Part shown: in pieces, positions 4,119 through 6,187 of the stretch
Position numbering within the stretch: the stretch's first letter is position 1
How the letters are laid out: each line of letters starts with the position of its first letter
Assembly (NCBI GenBank): GCA_030743915.1
Contig: JASLRP010000343.1
Coordinates: 1-6,187 of the forward strand
Reading direction: 5' to 3'
DNA from: SAR202 cluster bacterium
GTDB lineage: Bacteria > Chloroflexota > Dehalococcoidia > Lucifugimonadales > UBA1123
Length of the DNA stretch: 6,187 nucleotides
The notes under the pieces: model-generated
What the model was told of the DNA's origin: nothing
Seen by the model: the letters and a program-made list of their open reading frames with translations, nothing else
The model's database searches: none
Translations under genes and position numbers: made by a program

Positions 4119-6187
4119 CTATGGCTCGGTGTATTCATACTCGATAATCGCGCCTTTGAAGCGGATATTATCCGCCACCAATCCTACTTGGATAAAGTAA
4201 CCGAACTTGGAGTTGTCCACGTTGGCGGCAGTCCCACTGATCGCTGCTGATGCGGACAACGTCGTATTAACCTCGCTGACGGTCGTAGTGCGGTTTCGTA
4301 GATGCGCAATCTGCACGTCGGAGGAACCGCCAAGGATGTCGCCCCGGTAGAGCCAGAAACGACCATCAGAACACACACCGTCACCATACTCAGATCCGCC
4401 GGCGCACGTGGCAGGTTCACCTTCCAACGCGCCGGAGCCGTAATAACCGAAAGACACGCGAGTTATCTTGGCTCCCTGGGGCAGATGCACTGGCGCGTTG
4501 AAATATTTTCTCGCGAGACTGCCCAACCCAATGTTGCGTAGCCCGACCTCGTTATTGGTGTATTCTTGATTGTGCTTTTCGGGGACAAAAGCGATGTGTG
4601 GAACCGCCAGGTAACCTTTCTTCGCGCCGAAGGTGAGCTTGCCGCCAACATGGACATTGCCGCCGACCTCGAGCGTGCCATCATCGCTCTTGAGAGAATT
4701 GGTCGTAAGCTCGCCGTTCACCAGAGCGTTGCCGGTGGAGTATATGCCGAATCCATTGGGATTGTTCGTCCTGCCCCACACTCCGATAGTGAGGTTGGAC
4801 GTTTCGGTGTTCGACACGCCCACGACGCCCCCCGCAAGGTTGGCCCCACTGGTGTTCTCGCCGTACACTCCCATCGTCGAACCCTTGGTCGCCTTGCCGT
4901 ACACACCCACAGCGTCTGTCGTTCCACTGTTAGTCTCGCCCATGACACCGTAAGTCTTGCCAGTGGAGGATGTCGTCAGTCCGCTGACACCCGTTGCGCC
5001 ATCGCTGAGGCTGCCATTCTCGCCCAGCACCCCGGCTGTGGCGCCGCTTGTCCCGACGGCCTGCCCATAAACACCCGCTGCGGCGGCATTTGTTCCAGAT
5101 GTTTGTCCGGTCACGCCTTTGGATCCGCCGAATTTGCCTTTGCCCATCACGCCGGATATGAACTGCGAATTGCTATCGGTCTCGAAAAATCCTCCAAAGT
5201 TGCTGGTAGATTGGCCGCGAACGCCAATGTTCGAGTTAGATTCGCCACGCACACCTATTCCTGCTGATGCTGTTCCCTTAACTCCGATGGAACCTGCGTG
5301 GCTTCTCAGGGTCACATCTCCCCACACCCCGAATGTGTCACCCTCACTCCCCTCTACGACCAACGACTTCTCCATTCGTCCAACTACAGCGGCAACGCCA
5401 GTTTTCGATGAGAATGAAGTTCCCAACACTCCATCACTGCTATTTGAGTGAAAGTAGCCGCCTTCACCAGTATTGGCCTCGCCCATGACCGCTATGCCAC
5501 TGTCCGCATTGCCCCACAATCCGCGACCCGCCGCCGCGCTCCCTTTGATTGCAGAACCATCCCCGGTTGCGGTGCCCTTGACGCCAACGGAGTGAATGTT
5601 TTTGCTGAACGCCTGCCCCAGCACTCCAATACCCGCGCCGTTGGCTTTTCCAGCCTGCCCCCAGACGCCTATGGCACCATCCGATTCACTCTCACTTACA
5701 CCCTTTACACCAACCGTGGCCCCAGAGGACGCCGACGCCTTGCCACGGATCGCCATCGAAAGATCGGACGCCTTGTCAGTTGCGACGTCGAACCCAATGG
5801 TCGCGCTGGTCAATAGAGTCTGAGCGCCGACCAGCGATTGGGCCGCCGCGGATTCTCCAGCCATCATGGCATAAGGAACACTGGTAATTACCTGTCTCGG
5901 GAATAGAGCGTCGTAATTGTTGCAGGTTGCCCCTGCCGTCTTGCAAACCCAGATTTGCAGGAACCCGCCTTTGCGCGAAGAGAACACCGTGTTGGAAATC
6001 GGCACGCCGTTTCCGCCCAGCAGTGTGTTGAACAGACCTCCATCGACGTCGATCTCGGGGTGCTGTTCATACGCGGGTGACCCGGATGGCCAAATCGGCG
6101 TCCCGCCAGAAGAGACTTCGAAGATCGCAAACCGCATGTTGTACTTGCCAGACAGCGGTTTGCCCGCCGTGTCCGCAAGCTCTCCCT
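4119..6187 (-). CDS. Large extracellular GVxG-repeat (fibre/adhesin-like) protein, N-terminus beyond right edge
   Basis: The frame is open to the right edge, and the codons before the Met at 6137 read GELADTAGKPLSGKYN. This matches the start of a common exported N-terminal domain ('GxLxDxxGxPxxGxYxMxFxIF'), so that Met is internal and the true start with its signal peptide lies outside. Numbering from that Met (672 residues visible after it): 1-100 is this domain, ending in PRQVITSVPYAMMAGESA. About 129-466 hold some 24 degenerate G-V-x-G repeats, mostly 14 residues apart; five successive ones from 355 to 411 are spaced exactly 14. A short linker with LEVGGNVHVGGKLTFG (489-504) follows, then a beta-rich C-terminal domain (about 510-672) ending IIEYEYTEP. 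The only four cysteines form two close pairs (C65/C72 and C578/C589). The repeats suggest an extended beta-solenoid or trimeric stalk at the cell surface; binding partner and function are unknown. The next gene downstream encodes the exported dockerin protein. Confidence 0.8.
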   Translation of the reverse strand, partial: GELADTAGKPLSGKYNMRFAIFEVSSGGTPIWPSGSPAYEQHPEIDVDGGLFNTLLGGNGVPISNTVFSSRKGGFLQIWVCKTAGATCNNYDALFPRQVITSVPYAMMAGESAAAQSLVGAQTLLTSATIGFDVATDKASDLSMAIRGKASASSGATVGVKGVSESESDGAIGVWGQAGKANGAGIGVLGQAFSKNIHSVGVKGTATGDGSAIKGSAAAGRGLWGNADSGIAVMGEANTGEGGYFHSNSSDGVLGTSFSSKTGVAAVVGRMEKSLVVEGSEGDTFGVWGDVTLRSHAGSIGVKGTASAGIGVRGESNSNIGVRGQSTSNFGGFFETDSNSQFISGVMGKGKFGGSKGVTGQTSGTNAAAAGVYGQAVGTSGATAGVLGENGSLSDGATGVSGLTTSSTGKTYGVMGETNSGTTDAVGVYGKATKGSTMGVYGENTSGANLAGGVVGVSNTETSNLTIGVWGRTNNPNGFGIYSTGNALVNGELTTNSLKSDDGTLEVGGNVHVGGKLTFGAKKGYLAVPHIAFVPEKHNQEYTNNEVGLRNIGLGSLARKYFNAPVHLPQGAKITRVSFGYYGSGALEGEPATCAGGSEYGDGVCSDGRFWLYRGDILGGSSDVQIAHLRNRTTTVSEVNTTLSASAAISGTAANVDNSKFGYFIQVGLVADNIRFKGAIIEYEYTEP
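4740..5756 (-). repeat. Degenerate protein-coding repeat array (about 24 GVxG units, main period 42 bp)
   Basis: The encoded protein repeats GVxG (GVKG, GVWG, GVLG, GVYG, GVMG, GVRG and variants), mostly with a 14-residue spacing, corresponding to 42 bp; some units are 10-11, 20 or 24 residues apart. At DNA level the units are well diverged, with only short shared strings such as GCCGTACAC near 4860-4905, so the array is old and kept by protein selection. It is not a fresh tandem duplication. Confidence 0.75.

Noticed and set aside
4566..5816. Several plus-strand open frames of 100-230 codons opposite the repeat protein
   Set aside because: Their Pro/Thr-rich or His/Ala-rich repeating composition is the antisense reading of the GVxG repeats. 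There is no ribosome binding site or domain evidence.
6135..6137. ATG at 6137 as the true start of the repeat protein
   Set aside because: The frame continues upstream to the window edge with sequence that fits the same N-terminal domain (GELADTAGKPLSGKYN), and no signal peptide follows this Met.
1..6187. CRISPR array, tRNA or rRNA, toxin-antitoxin, phage or defence genes
   Set aside because: I looked for these on both strands and saw no spacer-repeat pattern, no structural RNA sequence and no such protein signatures. The fibre-like protein alone is not evidence of a prophage.

Overview
This 6.2 kb window (moderately high GC, roughly 55-60% by eye) looks like chromosomal DNA of a free-living bacterium. 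Family-level clues point to Chloroflexota or a similar lineage. These are a chemoreceptor with an enlarged HAMP linker, a small exported protein combining a 'GTLxQ...NAGFW' repeat with a dockerin-like calcium domain, and a large GVxG-repeat surface protein. The assignment is a guess from family resemblance and no marker gene is present.

Layout. Bases 1 to about 125 are AT-rich and hold the first 17 codons, on the minus strand, of an IS630-type transposase with a good ribosome binding site, so an insertion sequence end lies here. Immediately beyond it, on the plus strand, is a methyl-accepting chemotaxis protein (to 2378). It keeps its Cache sensor domain, second membrane helix, HAMP and signalling domain but has lost its N-terminal anchor, apparently because of the insertion. 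A strong intrinsic terminator follows at 2449-2483. The remaining genes are on the minus strand: a TauE/SafE-family membrane permease (2529-3293) with its own sigma-70-like promoter, a secreted dockerin-domain protein (3462-4052), and a large GVxG-repeat extracellular protein (4119 to beyond the right edge).

How they fit together. The two exported proteins are co-oriented, 66 bases apart with no convincing terminator between them, and are probably co-transcribed in the order repeat protein then dockerin protein. They look like cell-surface or extracellular structural components. The permease has a separate promoter and no visible functional link to either side. The chemoreceptor is convergent with the permease and probably no longer works as a normal transmembrane receptor. 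I see no RNA gene, CRISPR array, prophage or defence system. The points most worth checking are the IS-chemoreceptor junction and the 14-residue periodicity of the repeat protein.
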